NCBI GenBank assembly: GCA_037783545.1
Contig: JBBELK010000329.1
Location: 3,796,501-3,860,500, forward strand
Reading direction: 5' to 3'
From: Henricia sp. BOLD:AAB3569
Taxonomy: Eukaryota > Echinodermata > Asteroidea > Spinulosida > Echinasteridae
Length of the DNA: 64,000 nt
A model generated the notes under the pieces. It did not search any database and had not been told where the DNA came from. It worked only from the letters and a program-made list of their open reading frames with translations. Shown piece after piece: positions 10,683 through 25,600 of this stretch. A program made the position numbers and the translations under genes. Numbering within the stretch: position 1 is the stretch's first letter; each line of letters begins with the position of its first letter.

Positions 10683-13600
10683 GTGAGTTTGGTTTGTCTT
10701 TTTGGGGGAGAAAAATACCGTACACCCTCGGCACTTTTTTGCAACTTTAATTTAAAAAAAGTCTCTCTTTCTCCCTCCTTCACCGCATCCTTTCTGACCG
10801 TCATCACTTTATACTTGTCTCAGTCTACGTTTACCACTGTTTTAATCAGCTCTGTGGGAAGGAACGATCATTAGCTGATTAGTACGAACTATGGGGGATA
10901 CTTATCCCCCATAGGTCATGTGTTTTTTTTATAATATGGCAGCGCCTGAAGTTTAAGATCGGACAGAAACTTTTCTTGCTAGCGCAATAATCCGCTGCCC
11001 AATCGCCACCAAACTCCGTCTGATAGTTCTTGAGACACTCACCTTGCGTGTGTCTACAGAATTTCAGTACTATTTGTCCATTAAATTGTCCAGAAATTTC
11101 TTTTCAAAATCAACGGGTACATGTGCGATCCATCCACATGTGCGTGTTTCAGGCGCCTGAACCACGCATGTGGATTGATCGCACATGTACCCGTTGATTT
11201 TGAAACATAATCTCTTTTGGTTGAGTACACATTCGTAGAGGGTAGATTAAAGTTTAGGGGCATTGTGAAATACCAATTGATTGCTTTCCGGTGACGTCAC
11301 CACTTCCATCCACCATTTTGGTTGTCATTTTTCACGACCCACTTGGCTTGAGTGATAACCGGCCAAAAAAGCAATAAAAGCGCATTTGTTGCACTTACCT
11401 CTGTTACTTAAAGGCTCGTCAGCAATGCGCGCGCGCCAAATTCGTGCAAAGAAATACGCAGCTCCATGCAAAGGCATGCGTATTTCGTGGCACGAATTTG
11501 GCGCACGCGCATTGCTGACGAGCCTGTGCCTTTAACTTTGCTTTATATTATGTTGTTGCGCCATGGCTGTTGTATCGATAAAGATAAAAATGTATTTCTT
11601 CAGGCTAAAAATTGTGATCAAGCAAAAGCACTTTAGTTTTTACAAGCTGCAGTGCATGCTCAATAATTTAAACGTATCGCGTGTGCGGCATCTTCGAATG
11701 AAAGTACGCTGGTGAGTATTTTTTACGCGTGCCCATGTGCGTCTAGTGATGCGCGCATACGCGCGCGACCGCTGACCACCAAACATTCCCGGATGTTCTA
11801 CATCACAGAAAGCAATCAAACATCACAGTAAATTTGCTTGCTGGTATTGGTATTTTTTTCATATACATTGAACACGGATTTGGGTAAATTGGAATCGATA
11901 GCTTATTCAATTCTAAGATATACTTCCCACTGACACTTCCGTCGCAAATGTTGGATTTCTGAGATAAATAAATGATAAAATTACTGCATAAAGTAATGCA
12001 CAAAATGACGCGGCGAGCGGTCTGTGCATAAGCGCGACAACAGAGGGCGAGTGAATGGTTATCTTGTGGGCACTTTACAAAATGTGTTGATTCCAGGAGG
12101 TAATTTCCTTAAAATCTTTGTTCAATGTATACGAAAAAAATACCCTGGTATTTCCACAGGATGCCAAGTATTCATCGAGGTCCAGCATGGAAGCAGACAC
12201 TGAAGATGACATGAACTCAACCAAAGAGTTCCCAGCTACCAACCTGTATGAGCTAGAGAGCCGCGTGTTCACCGATCAGTGGTCTATTCCTTACAAGAAG
12301 GAAGAGTCGCTTGGCAAGTGTCTGATTGCTTCCACAAGATTTGCAGAAGAAAGTAAGTGCAATAGGTGGATTCAATACACCTTCAGAGTGCTCTAATCAC
12401 AGGTATTTTGATTAAATGTTAAAGTACTTGAAAACACTTCAAAATGAGGGGTCTCTCATTGCCAACTCCTGCGTACAGTGGCCTTGTTGAAACCGGCCCC
12501 ATTTCGTGGGGGAACAAGCGACGGAAATCTTGTCGCCTCTGCTGGACCAATCAGGATGCTTAGCAGTGCGTTGCAGGCATTCAAATGTCACGCGCGCAGA
12601 TTGTAAACACCGTGCATGAATGTGATACATGTACTCGGTAAGGCTGGCAGTTGTCCGCGTCGGCGATTGGTTGCTATTTAAAGCATACTGGGGAATCCGT
12701 TCCATTACATTCGTGAGCATGCATCCCTGTTATTAATTTGAAAAACTGCAGAGTAAATTAAGATCGTCGTTGGAAATTTTGGTAGGAATGGGACAGTCAT
12801 AAGGAACAGAACCCAATACAATTTCTGGAAAGTATAGAAATCGTTTCTTTTCGACATAACATGACCGAATTTATTTTGGTATTTGTTCCTTATACATTGA
12901 ACAAAGATTTGAAGGAAATTACCTCCTGGAATAACAGATCATCAAATTCTAAGATATACTTCCCACTTGCACTTCTGTCGGAAATGTTGCATTTCTGAGA
13001 TAAATAATTATAAAATTACTGCAGAGAGTACCGGTAAATGCACAAACGGCATGAACGGTGCGAGTGCTCCGTGCGTAAGTGCGACGAGGCACTGCGTGCG
13101 CGTGTGAATGGTTAACTTGTGCACTAACAGAAGGCAATTTTTGAAGGAGAAAATGTAATTAAAAGCAACATTTGCGACAAAAGTGCAAGTGGGAAGTATG
13201 TTTAGAATTAGATTATCTGTTGATTCCAGGAAGTAATTTCCTTAAAATCATTGTTCAATGTATACGGGAAAAAATAACATGATTTTTTACCCAGCAAATA
13301 GCTCTCATTTGCAACAGGTTTTATTCTGGTAAAAATGACACCAGTATTTGTCCAGCATTGTTATCAGTCGTTAAGATCTTTATGTTTGATTTTGCTCATG
13401 ATATTAATACAAAGTCCAAAAAGTTTATGTACATTGTGAAGTTTATATAATCAGTTACCTTTTTGTTTCAACTCTGCTGTAAATTTTTAGTTTAAATAGC
13501 CATAAAAACAAAGTACTGTATTGTCAAGAAGAAAAAAACAGATTCCATCCAGAATGTAACATAATTCTTGAAAATTAATTTCTATTCTGGCTTAAGATAC

Positions 13601-16600
13601 ACACTTTGTATGCTTCGGCATATTGAAGAAGTACGGTAGGCCTACATGTACTTGTACATGTACACCCAAGAAACAAAAGACAATTGCATCTCATACATTG
13701 TTATACATAGTACAAAAACAAGAAAAATTGACACAAACTTCGCCATTTTGTCTCAAAACTGGGGGAAGATTGACATTTTTGCATTCAACTTTTTGATTGA
13801 AAAAAAAAGCGGTTAATCTGAGAGTGGACATTTTCAGCACACTAAAGTTTTATGAAGTATATGCACAATAAAGCTGTTATGAGAAAATTTTGATGTCAGC
13901 TTAATAACAAAAGAATTTTTTTTAAATGTTGGTAAAACTGTAAATTTTCTAATTCTTTTGCTACTCGGTATACATTGTACCCTACGTACATGTACAATGA
14001 GATTTGTGTCAGCCATGCGGAAGTGGGGAAAGTACCACTATAGTAACCTGAGTTGTATAGTGGGCCACTGTAGCCCATCCTCTTGCAACAGTTGCCCTTT
14101 AACGCACTCCCCAACTCCTGCATACCGAGGCACTGTTGAAACCGGCCCCATTTCGCGGGACACAAGCGACAGAAATCTTGTCGCCTCTGCTGGACCAATC
14201 AGGACGCGTGGGCAGTGCATTGCAGGCATTCAAATGTAACGCGCGCAGATTGTAAACACCGTGCATGCATGTGATACATGTACTCGGTAATGCTGGCCGT
14301 TGTCCGCGTCGGCGATTGGCTGCTATTTAAAGCATACTGGGGAATCCGTGTCATTACATTCGTCAGCATGCATCCCTGTTATTAATTTGAAAAACGGCGG
14401 AGTAAATTTAGATCGTCGTTTGAAACTTTGGTAGGAATGGGACAATCATAAGGAACAGAACCCAATACAATTTTTGGAAAGTATAGAAATCGTTTCTTTT
14501 CGACATAACATGACCTAATTGATTAAATTACATCAAAATGACTCGGGCATGAGTTGGCTCAACACAACAGCCGGCTAGTCCACAGATTTGCGTGGATTTC
14601 CTCAGGATATTGTAACGTCGCTTGGCAGAGTGGAAATTCCCTGAGATCTCAGGATGCTGTAGCCTAATGCAGCCTACATGGACATGTCCATGTACATGTA
14701 TTGCTGTAGTAGGTGTGTAATGGGAATTCCCCAAACATGTTGCACCATAGGCTTTCCATTGCTAGTGGCTCATGCACAAAGTTGGGAAATCCCTGGTTTC
14801 ATTATCAGAATTAACGATAATAAAAATAATAACTTGATTGAGCTGTATTTCTACACTACATGTATGCACACGCACGACTAAATGATCGCCAAAATGGAAT
14901 TAAAAAAAAAAAAAAAAAAATTAACACTCCTTAATCGTCCAAATTCAATACGATTTTACATACACCCTGGGGAATTTAAATTCACATTGCATTTGAAGTA
15001 TTTATTTTGATTTCAAAACATAAAAGGAAGAAGATAACTAAAATAAAAGAAAACGAAAGAAGAACTTTAAACAATGTAATTCATTTTACTATGCACTTCT
15101 CCATCTACGGTATTCTGATACATTTAGGCCTATTGCAAAAGTGCAGCACTACATAACATTCATGATTGTTACGCAACTTCTAAAAGTTATAATTACATTT
15201 GAACATCGTTAATAAGAGTTCCTTGGGACTTTGCAGATTACCTTGTTATAACAGGAATTTCTTCAGGCTAGTTTACCAACATTCTTTCTTAGATATGTTA
15301 AACTCTTATTCCACGAATCTGTAAAAAAAAAAATCTTACAAATGATACATAGGGCCTTTAATAATGGGTCTAAACTAAAATCGGTGAAATGTTTCCATGC
15401 ACTTTACCAATGGGCGTTTCAGATTACCAGCGAATGTTTAGACCCAATTACCATCATGGCAACCGACGTCACACTTTAGTAGTCTATTGGGATCTATTAA
15501 AATTTCCTTGTTATAAGCAGAATGTTGTATTAAATAACAGTGCCCTTATTATCTAAGTTCGACTGGCCAATGGCAGATGCTCTGCCGTTTTGGTGGAGCG
15601 TCTTCTCGATGTGTCCTAACAGACCTCGGGTTCGAATGTGATTTTTCTCTCGTCTCATTTTCTCCCGATAGACCTGGTTGACTCAGACGAGAACTGCAAG
15701 CGTTTTGTGAGTCGCTGTATGCCTGAAGCGATCCGCAAGTTAATGGTGTCGCACGCCGTTCAGCGCTGGGGGGCTGAGATACAAGAAGGAATCTACGTTA
15801 TGCTACAGCTAACAGTGGACCTTATTGCAGCCACACTCAAACACAAACCGGTACCTGTGGATCTACTCGGAGTCCTCACCATGGTAACAATTTATTTGTT
15901 TATTTTGTTTACCAAATCAATTAGAGTGCTAGAGTCGAGTGCTGTGGTTGTGGCTCGTTCCCGAGACCATGGTTAATGGTTGAGTCTGGCTCATACTGGT
16001 GTGTGTGCTCTTGAGCAAGGCACTTGGCCATAAAATTATCTCTCTTCACCCAGGAGTAAATGGGTACCTGCAGCCCGGGCTGTATACTCTAAAGGGAGCT
16101 GAGAAGGCTTAAAGCCTAGCGTACATCGACCTTGCGACTAAAAGCAACTAGTGGCAACTGGTGTTTCCGGCAACTGGGAGCAAGTGGGAGCAACTGATCA
16201 GTTTCTCAAAAAGGTCGATGTACGCGCACTTGCAACTACCGGCAAATGTAGTGTGTGGGGGGTGTGACACCACCACCCCCCATTATTTATTTTTGTCGGC
16301 CAAAGTGGGTACTGTCGGCAAAAAATGAAAACAAATAGGAATTATAGTGATATAGCACCACTCATCAAAACGCCACGGCTAAATCAGCAATGCTGTTATG
16401 GCGCTGGTAATGCAATACATTATATTCCCAACCCAATCACCAGATTCCTCCATAATATATTTTGTATTTATCATCTTTTTAAAACAGATTTTAAACCCCG
16501 AAACCGAGTTCCATTACAAGAATCGTTCCAAGCACTGGGACAGATTGTACTGGGAGGAGAGGTTAGGCAGCGCATTCGCCTCCAGCCCGCCGTTCAGCAC

Positions 16601-19600
16601 GTACAGGGATCCGTATGGATGGCTCGTCAATCTTATTAATAGAGTAAGTTTCACTTCAGTATGTAACTGACCGTATTGAATAGCTGTCATCGTGTAGGGC
16701 AACTTTTGACACTTAAATAGGTAAACAATGTAAGCAGTGGATGTCCTTAAGGAACAAAGAAACTGCCCTACAAGATGGCAGCTATTCGATACAATCTATT
16801 AGTCCTAACTATCTGATATATACATCAGACTTCCAATAAAACCCTATGGGCATTGCTTGGCATGTACATGTAAGGGCGGGTTCACACTGCACTATTTTTG
16901 TCCGTCAGAATACGTTACATGCGTTGTCCGTCCGTCCATCCGTCATGTAACCACACGTCAAAACGGATGAGTTGAATTTGTTCCAGATTCTGTCCGTTTA
17001 CGTACGTCTTCACCAGTGGTTCACACTATCGACGCATCCAACCGCATGCGCAGTTGAACTAAACACACGGGAAGCACGCATCGCGCCATTTTCATCCGTT
17101 CCTTCTACGAGCAAAGCTAGCTCAGCGATCCAGCCGCCCGAGTTCAGCCATACATTCGAAAACAAAGAATACATCTACCACAGGATTTTAGTCAAACAAA
17201 CCGCTTTCGAAAATCATACTGTGGTGGATGTATTTTAGTCGCACTATTGTACATACAACAACAAAAATCGACGGACAAGTAGACCTCGGATCAACTCTTC
17301 CGTCATCCGTCAATTTGATGTATGAAACGTTCGGATACGTTGATCTTTGAGACGATGAAGCTGATCTTTGAGACGGTTCACATTGAAAGCGCATTAACGG
17401 ACCATAAAACTGACGGACCGGAGACGACGTACATCAATTTTACGTGCGTCTGACGGACAAAAATATTGTGCAGTGTGAACCCGCCCTAAAATGGTAGAAC
17501 ATTTGAGAGACAAATGGTGGACACGAAAGAAGGACAGACTTTTCAGTATAGATTGTTAAAACAGAAGCATCAGCTGTAAGGGAATGTCATATTGTCTTAT
17601 TTGTTTTGTTTATTTAGTTCGGTGAGAAGGGTGGATTTGAAGAACTGAAGAAAAGGGCTCTGGAACCATCTGAAGAACTAGATCCAATAGTAAGCTCTTT
17701 GTGCAAAGTTGTTTTGGTAGAAATGTTTCTTATATTTGTCATTTTTATTTATATTCTTCAAGAATGGTTTATGGAAAGACAAACAAACCTTCCTGATTCT
17801 AAAAACTACTAGAAAAGACATTTTTGACTTGTTCTGTTGAAATAAGTCGGATGTCGTCGCACAGTCTAGACCAAGTTTTTTTTACCATAACCAGAAAGTG
17901 TGAGGCGTCAGCATTTGGTGTAAGTAAGCAGACTATGGTGAACTTCTATAGAGCAGTGATTGAGAGTGTGTTAACTTTTTCAATCACTGTATGGTTTGGC
18001 AGTGCCTCTGCAAAGGATAAAGCCAGACTTAATCGTGTGGTCAGAACCGCATCTAGAATCATAAATGCAGATTTGCCTTCACTTGGGAGCGTGTATGAGA
18101 AGTGCTTGCTTCGACGCACCAAGCTCATTGCACAAGATTCAACACCTCCAGCTAATGATCTTTTTTACATTGCTCCTGTCAGGTCGTCGCTATCGCGCTC
18201 TGAAAACAAAAACAACTCGTTTTACCAATAGTTTTTACCCACAAGCGGTTAGTTTTATCAAAGCTGTAATTGTATGTATGCAACTAATTGTTTTATTGCC
18301 AAGGTCGGTAATTTTAGGACTTGTTGCCTGCAACTGAAATTGTTTTACTTGTATCATTATTGTTGAAATTTGAAATTGTTTTACTTGTATATTGTTGACT
18401 TTTGTATTGTGACACATTGGTGGTGATTGTATTGGTGGTGTTTTGTGTGTAAGCTGACGCAAGGAAAATTCCTATGTTCATTTTTATGTGAACAAATGGC
18501 AATAAATTCTCAACTGAACTGATTGAGGCCCATTCAAATGTGAGAAAAAAAGCCTGTGTCAAAGTATCACAGAATTTCCCTTTATAGAATTGTTCTATGT
18601 GCGTAATATTTTGAATTTCTGCAGGATTTGGCGCTGGCGCAAACCTTGAATTTATCGTTTTATTTCACGTTACAGATCGTGGCAAGTCTTCTTCAGCCAT
18701 TGGGAGTGTGTTCAGACTATCTCAACACGGTTCGAGTGTCGTCGATTCTCGGTCCAGTGTCTAAACGAACCTTGAAGTACGTGAGAGAACTTGCAGAGAG
18801 TGATTTGAAACAAAAGGTAAATTCAATTTTTATAACTTAAAAGTTAATACTTTTCCAAGAAAGAAAGAAATTTTTCTTCAAATATCAATTTCTAAGCAAA
18901 ACAGATGTTTGTTGAATACAGTGAACTCCGTTTGTCTCCCAAATTAACTGCATATACTCAATTGTTTTTTCTGCGTTCTATTTTCACAGAAAGCCGGTTG
19001 CATATCAGATATACTATCCACCATGAAAGTGCTGTGTCTAAACTTCTGGGCCGAGGACGTGAAGGAGGTCGATGACCTTAGACTGGACATAGCGTTGAGG
19101 ATGCTGAAGTCACCGCACTTTAATGCCAAGATGAACAGCTTGAAAGAGGTAGGGTACCATACACTAATGGGTTATTCAGAATTCACAACTTAAAGATAGT
19201 ATACATGATTGGTAAACTGTTACAAATAGTTTTATCCCCCTGTGTGATTGGAGATATGCATGATTTAAACCAACCTGAGCAAAAACCAGCTCCGTACTTC
19301 ATCTAACTTTTGAGAAAACAGTCAAAAAGGGTTTGCAGTCATTTCGTCCCAAAACCACTTTGCCCTGAACCATTTCGCCCTAATCCACGGCCTGTGCACG
19401 AAGTGATTTTAGGGCAAAGTGGCATTTGGGCGATGTAGTGTTTGGACGAAGTAATTTTGGGCGAAATGGCACTCGGGCGAAGTGGTTTGGTGCGAAATGG
19501 CACTTGGGGCGAAATGGCACTTGGGCGATATGGTTTTGGGGCGAATTGAATTTTCGTCTCATGAGACAAAAACTAATTGTTTTACCCATTTCTCAAAGAC

Positions 19601-22600
19601 TATAGCACTTCAGAAAAAAACCATTTCAGGGGATGTTTTCCACGGTCATCATGTTTATATTGTGTAAGTTAGACGTAAATCTGTGAACATTTCTGATTTT
19701 TGAGATTACCAATGATGTATCTGCCTTTAAAGCTCGTGTACAGATTTTTTTAATGTTCCAAAAATTTTAACAATCATTTGACTAGCTAACCTTACTTAAA
19801 TGCAAGATAGAAGACGTTGCAATGACTCCACCTGAGATGATAAAATGATAATTGAAAATGAATTTATATAAATGCATGTGTGCGAGCATTTTTTTACAAG
19901 GGCGCCATCAGAAATAATTATTCATTTTTTAGACTAAAGCCGTGTCCGCATTGAACTAATTTTTGTAAAAAGTTTCCGCGAGTCACTGTTACCATTCCAT
20001 AGTGGTAATTCTTCTGTGCATCTGCACGTGGATTTATTTTGGGCCCACAGAATGTCCTCTGCCATTTAAAACCCGGATAAAACGTGTTGCCTCATCATTC
20101 AGGTCCACACAGACGTTACATGACCACAACGTGTGTTCTATTGGTTTTACATTACAATGCCCGTCCGCACGGGACTTTCCAGCGGCGTAAAATCTACAAT
20201 GTAATTCTTCCGCGACCCAGCTCGCCCCGTAAAAATTACAGCGACAGAGCGTACAAATTACAATCGACAATCGACAATCGACACTTAACAATTTCTGGTG
20301 TTTTCCGGCTGTGTGTATTGCGCTGAATTTTGTAAAATTTACGGAGATCTCCGCAAGTTTTACCAAAATTAGTTATTTATAATTTACCACTAAACCCATT
20401 AGTCCTTATTTGATATCAAAAATATGTGGACATAACATGAAAGTCTAAATATACATAATTCTTTTCCCCCCATTAGGACGACATATATGCCACTTTTCGG
20501 TAACCTTTTAGTATTCAACCACCCAATTTTCGGTAAAAAACCAACGATTGGACACCAATTTTTTCTACCTAAAGCTCTAAAAAAAGAATTTTTCCAACCT
20601 AGACGAAAATGGTTTGTGACCTAATAAAAATGGTGAGAAACCTTTAAAAAAATGGTTTTTGACCTAATAAATATGGTTTTTGGAGCAGTTGCGTTAGGAC
20701 GACCGGCTGTCGGTCGTCGTAATGACGGTGGTCGTCCTAATAAGCCTTTTTTATATATATGCGGTCGTCCTATTAGCGGATATGCGTGTATATAGATTTC
20801 AACTATACATTTTTAAATCCCTCCGTGTCCTGTTCAACAGATCACGAAATTAATAGAAGACTGTGGAACTCGAAACAATCGCACGGCTATCCAGGAAGAC
20901 GTTATTCTGGATTGGTTGGTTGAAAAGAAAGTTCTGTCCATCGCACTTGAGGGTAATTGACATATCTTAGAATGAAATAAATTGATTAATCCACTGGGGT
21001 GGGGTGTTATGGCCGAGCGGTCTAGTGCGTCGAACTTAAGTTCCTGTGCTAGTACTAGAATGTAGGTTCGATTCCTGGCCGTGACGGGTTGTGGCACCTG
21101 TGCCCTTGAGCAAGGCACTCAACCACACTTGCTCCCATTCATGTAATTGGCAGTCCCTCCGCTGTTGGATGTGGTATATAAATAAATAAATAAATAAAAC
21201 TATTCATAAATACCTTAGACAGTTTACGCATCCCTATTGGCTGAAAGCACATCACGTGGGCAGTTTTAAACAGATAATAAAGGCCCAGTCAGTCTTAAAC
21301 ACTTTTGAGTGGTCAGCGCGTATGGAACACGCTCCTGAAAGCAAATTGTGCACTGTGACAAGTACCCAGTCGTGTGCGTGCGCATACAACACACTTCATT
21401 ACGCGTAATGCGCGCGATCGAACAAAACAACTCGCGGCACAGCTAGCAGTTCATACAAACGCGGTAGGAAAGTAAATTCATGCAAAACATGGCAAGACGA
21501 CAAGCTAATTTTGGTGAGTTTTACCGATTTACGCAAAAAGGTATTTATGAATGGGTTTAAAAGTAGGTTTGGTCAGTTTTAAACAATCCGTTTAAAACCG
21601 GTAGGGTCCTGAGCACTGATAATGGCCCGTGCCTTCGGCTTGGCCCAATATCAGTGCCCAGGACCCTCCCTGGTTTTAAACGTATGTTCAAAACTGGCCA
21701 AACCTACTTTTAATCCCTAATTAAGTCTCGCTCACTTTGATTCGACTTTTTATAATTTCCTTGGTTTGTTGTTTCTTTTGTTTTTTGTTTGTTTTTAATT
21801 CTTTCGTGATTGTGTAGGTAACATTGACCAGTCTCAGTACTGTGAGAGGTTAAAGGGCGTTGTGGTGTTTCTTGGAACTAAACTCTCCCTAGAAGAGCTG
21901 ACTGGAATCTGGAACATGCAGGTAAATACCACCTTAAGTGTGTAGCGGTCTGGGAAAACCCGTCAGATGTCGCCACGTACATTTTGTAGTTATGGGCCAA
22001 TTTACAAAAAAATCACCCTGATGTAATTTTTGAGATTTTAGTTCCAAAGTGAAGTTATGGTCTTTAAATTCCCTCTCAAATTTTTTTTCTTCTGAAAAAT
22101 CAAATTGTGAAATGTAATTTGCGAGTGTTTTAAAACCCAACACAATTAGAAATAAGTATTAAATGTTAATTTTTCACTCTCGAACAATGCACTACTTTCG
22201 CCCACGCTCATAAATTCTCCCAATGTGAGTTTGAAAGAAATGAAAAACTCTTTTTATAGGCCTACCTTTTTTTTGCAATGTCAATTCAACCTCATTTTAA
22301 GGTATTTATGTTTACTGCATAGCCAACTTTGAAGCCTGATTTCTCCGTTTGTGGGTTTTAGAATAAACCGTCTTCGAAAGGTCATAACTTTAGTTGTGGT
22401 TTGAATATTGAACTCATTTAAACTATTCTGAGATAAGTAAAGAGTGTATTATTTGATTAAATGCTCAACAAGAATTGTAAACTTTTGACCATGTGAGGGG
22501 TTTTCCTGGACCGCCACACAAGTAATGTCCTTAATGTTACTTTTTTCGTCTGGTCTTTCAAGAATATCGTTGAATGACTTGAAATCCCACTAGTGATAAG

Positions 22601-25600
22601 CCAATCTTAAGCCTGGTTCATACTTCACGTGCAAGTGATTACAAATATTCACGCTAGTTGAAACTAGTTCAATTTTTTTTGCAATTGTGCAGGGAAATAA
22701 TTTGCTTTGACATCAAGCTCGCGTTCGCTTTTATGTGAAGTATGGACCGGTCTTTATTAAACAGGGGCCAATTTCAAGCTGCTGTTTAGCGGAAAATACT
22801 GCTTAGCACATAATAATTGTGCTTACCAAAATCGGGTTACCAACTAAAATCTCATCTGTATTATCTTTGACTGGTACCTCTCAAATTGTTTGTTAAGCAC
22901 AACATTTTCTAAACCATATTTTAAAAAAAAATTTATTTAATAGGTAAAAGAGCATCAAGAAATAATTTTTTTGTATGCAATAATATCTCAATTATAACCA
23001 TTTTGTGTTTTTTTCTGGACAGAACGACCAGCCGTTAACTGTCGTTGAAAACATTCACTCCATCATGTCTGCCGCAGCGGTCAAATTCACCTCAGATCAA
23101 ATGGAACATCTGTTCTGTCTTATACAGAAGGTTGGTTGAAGATAATGTAGGAGGGAAAGATCTTCGAAAAGGACTGGAATTTTGTCTCAGAATTTTCACT
23201 TATTTTTCACTTAGTTTCTGGGAGATTGCATTTTCCCCTTAGTTTCTGGGAGATTGCATTTTCCCCTTAGTTTCTGGGAGATTGCATTTTCCCATTGTTG
23301 GTGCCTTTATCACGGTGCGGTCATCTTCCCTTTTCTCCTATTAAAATGACTGTAACCAAAGTGAGGCTTGCAGAGAAAAATAGTTTGGTCCTGTTTTGAA
23401 ATTGTTCACTGTGTGCATCACGATGGCACAGGCGTTGCGCGTTTAAGAGAGCGCAAAGCGTGGACAGTGATTCTCAATGGGAGATACACGCACTAATCCT
23501 ACTCGACACGTACTGTGAGGAACAAGACAACGATGGACGCACCGTGATAAAGGTCTATTGCCCCATTAATTTGCATGTATATTTCAAGAGAAAGGAGAGA
23601 CAAATATTTGGAAAACAACATTCATCATTACCCCCATCTCAAGTTTCACATAGTGACAGGTACAAATCTAGTTTTTTTTTCCACTGGTGCCCCTGTATGC
23701 CGGTGTACATATTTGCCCATTGCATTGCACACATACCCATCAAAGTATTATGCTGCAAAGTATTTTAATATTTGTGCATTCATGGTACATGCAAGTGCTA
23801 TACACTATGAACAACTAACAATGGAAATTGGGCACACATCATTGTTAATAACAATGGTTTGTGCCCAATTTCCATTGTTAGTTGTTCATAGTGATAGCAA
23901 ATTGGCATCCCACATGTGAACAAAATGAGTGTGTATGTTCATTTTTTTTAAACGGTCCTCTGTAGTTTGCTTTCTGGACAGTTACCTTTGCTATAAAGGT
24001 TTTTCTTGTCAACATAAGGGGTGAAATTTGGGTCATTGTTAATGATGAAATGGGCTTTTGTGGAAATTGTGGTCACAGTCCCAGTGAAATTCCTTGTTTT
24101 TTATTGACCAGGCATGGACAGGCGAGAACAACCGAATCCAGGAGAAGCTCCTACACCTGATTGGTCGAATCGGCCGCGAGGCTCGTAACTCCAAGACGAC
24201 TTGTAAAATGCTTGAACTCCTCTGGGACCTCGCCCACCTACCCGGCATCCCTACTCCACACCTACAGCATGCCTTGGATGAGCAGTTGGCTATACTGAGC
24301 GATTCGTTCACCGTTAACATGCCGGTGAAGCAGAAGTACATAGGGAAGTGTGTGGGCGACATTAAAAAGGTAAGATTTGACCGTGACATTTTTTTACTAA
24401 AAAAAATGAGTGTTTCAAGATAACATGAGAATTCAAATTCATGCCCTGTAACAGGCTGCTCAGCAATAACTATCAGTTATTTCACAATGTTTCATGAAAT
24501 GTCTTGTGTGTTGGGCATTACCACGCTTATGTGTACCCACAAATTTCATTCTTGAATGGTTGTCTTAAAAATATACATGTATGTGGGTCTTTCCACGGTA
24601 AGAGGGTATATTTGAAAGATAGGTAAATAATTCCTTTCAAATATCTTCAGTTTATCTCAAACTTAAAGAAATTTGCTTGTACTGGTCTCAGGAGATAACT
24701 TGCCCAAAAAGCTTGTATACAAATTTCCCCTTATATGTAAGTAACGTGGACATACTGAATTGTGACATTTTTTTTCTGTCTTTGTTACAAAATTTATGCA
24801 CATGGTATTTAGAAATGTACAGTTGAAGTCAGAAGTTTACATACATGTACACCACTACCATCATCACCCAAAATGGTAAACAGGACTACCCGAACCATTG
24901 CAAGGTGTACAAGCTATGTTTTAAGTACTGCAAGCGCGTGAGGAATTTCACAAAATTACGGCTTTAGTAAAAACTGTTACAAAAATGGTGACAACGCAAG
25001 TTTAAGCACACCAGTTTTAACACAGTTGTATGTAAACTTCTGACTACAACTGTATGTTGTATGACTATTTTTCTTACTCCTTGGGGTGAAAGTTATTTCC
25101 TTAGTTTAGCTGGATAATTGAAAGATAAAATTAAAACATTTGAAGTGACCTTGGACCTAAGATCTTGTATGTCACAGAAATGTACCCAATTACTGTGGAA
25201 AGACCCATGTGCTAGTCAATGGTAGCTCCCCTCGGTATTGGAAGTTATGGGGTGTTATGGCCGAACGGTCTAGTGCGTCGAACTTAAGTTCCTGAGCTAG
25301 TACTAGAATGTAGGTTCGATTCCGGGCCGCGACGGGTTGTGGCACCTGTGCCCTTGAGCAAGGCACTCAACCACACTTGCTCCCATTCCTGTAATTGGCG
25401 GTCCCTCCCACTATGAACAACTAACAATGGAAATTGGGCACACACCATTGTTAATAACAATGGTTTGTGCCTAATTTCCATTGTTAGTTGTTCATAGTGT
25501 CCGCTGTTGGATGTGGTAAATAAATAAATAAATAAAAATAAATAAACAAACTAGTTTCATCAGCTTCACCTCAGAAACTAGTCGCATCATTATTTTCCAC

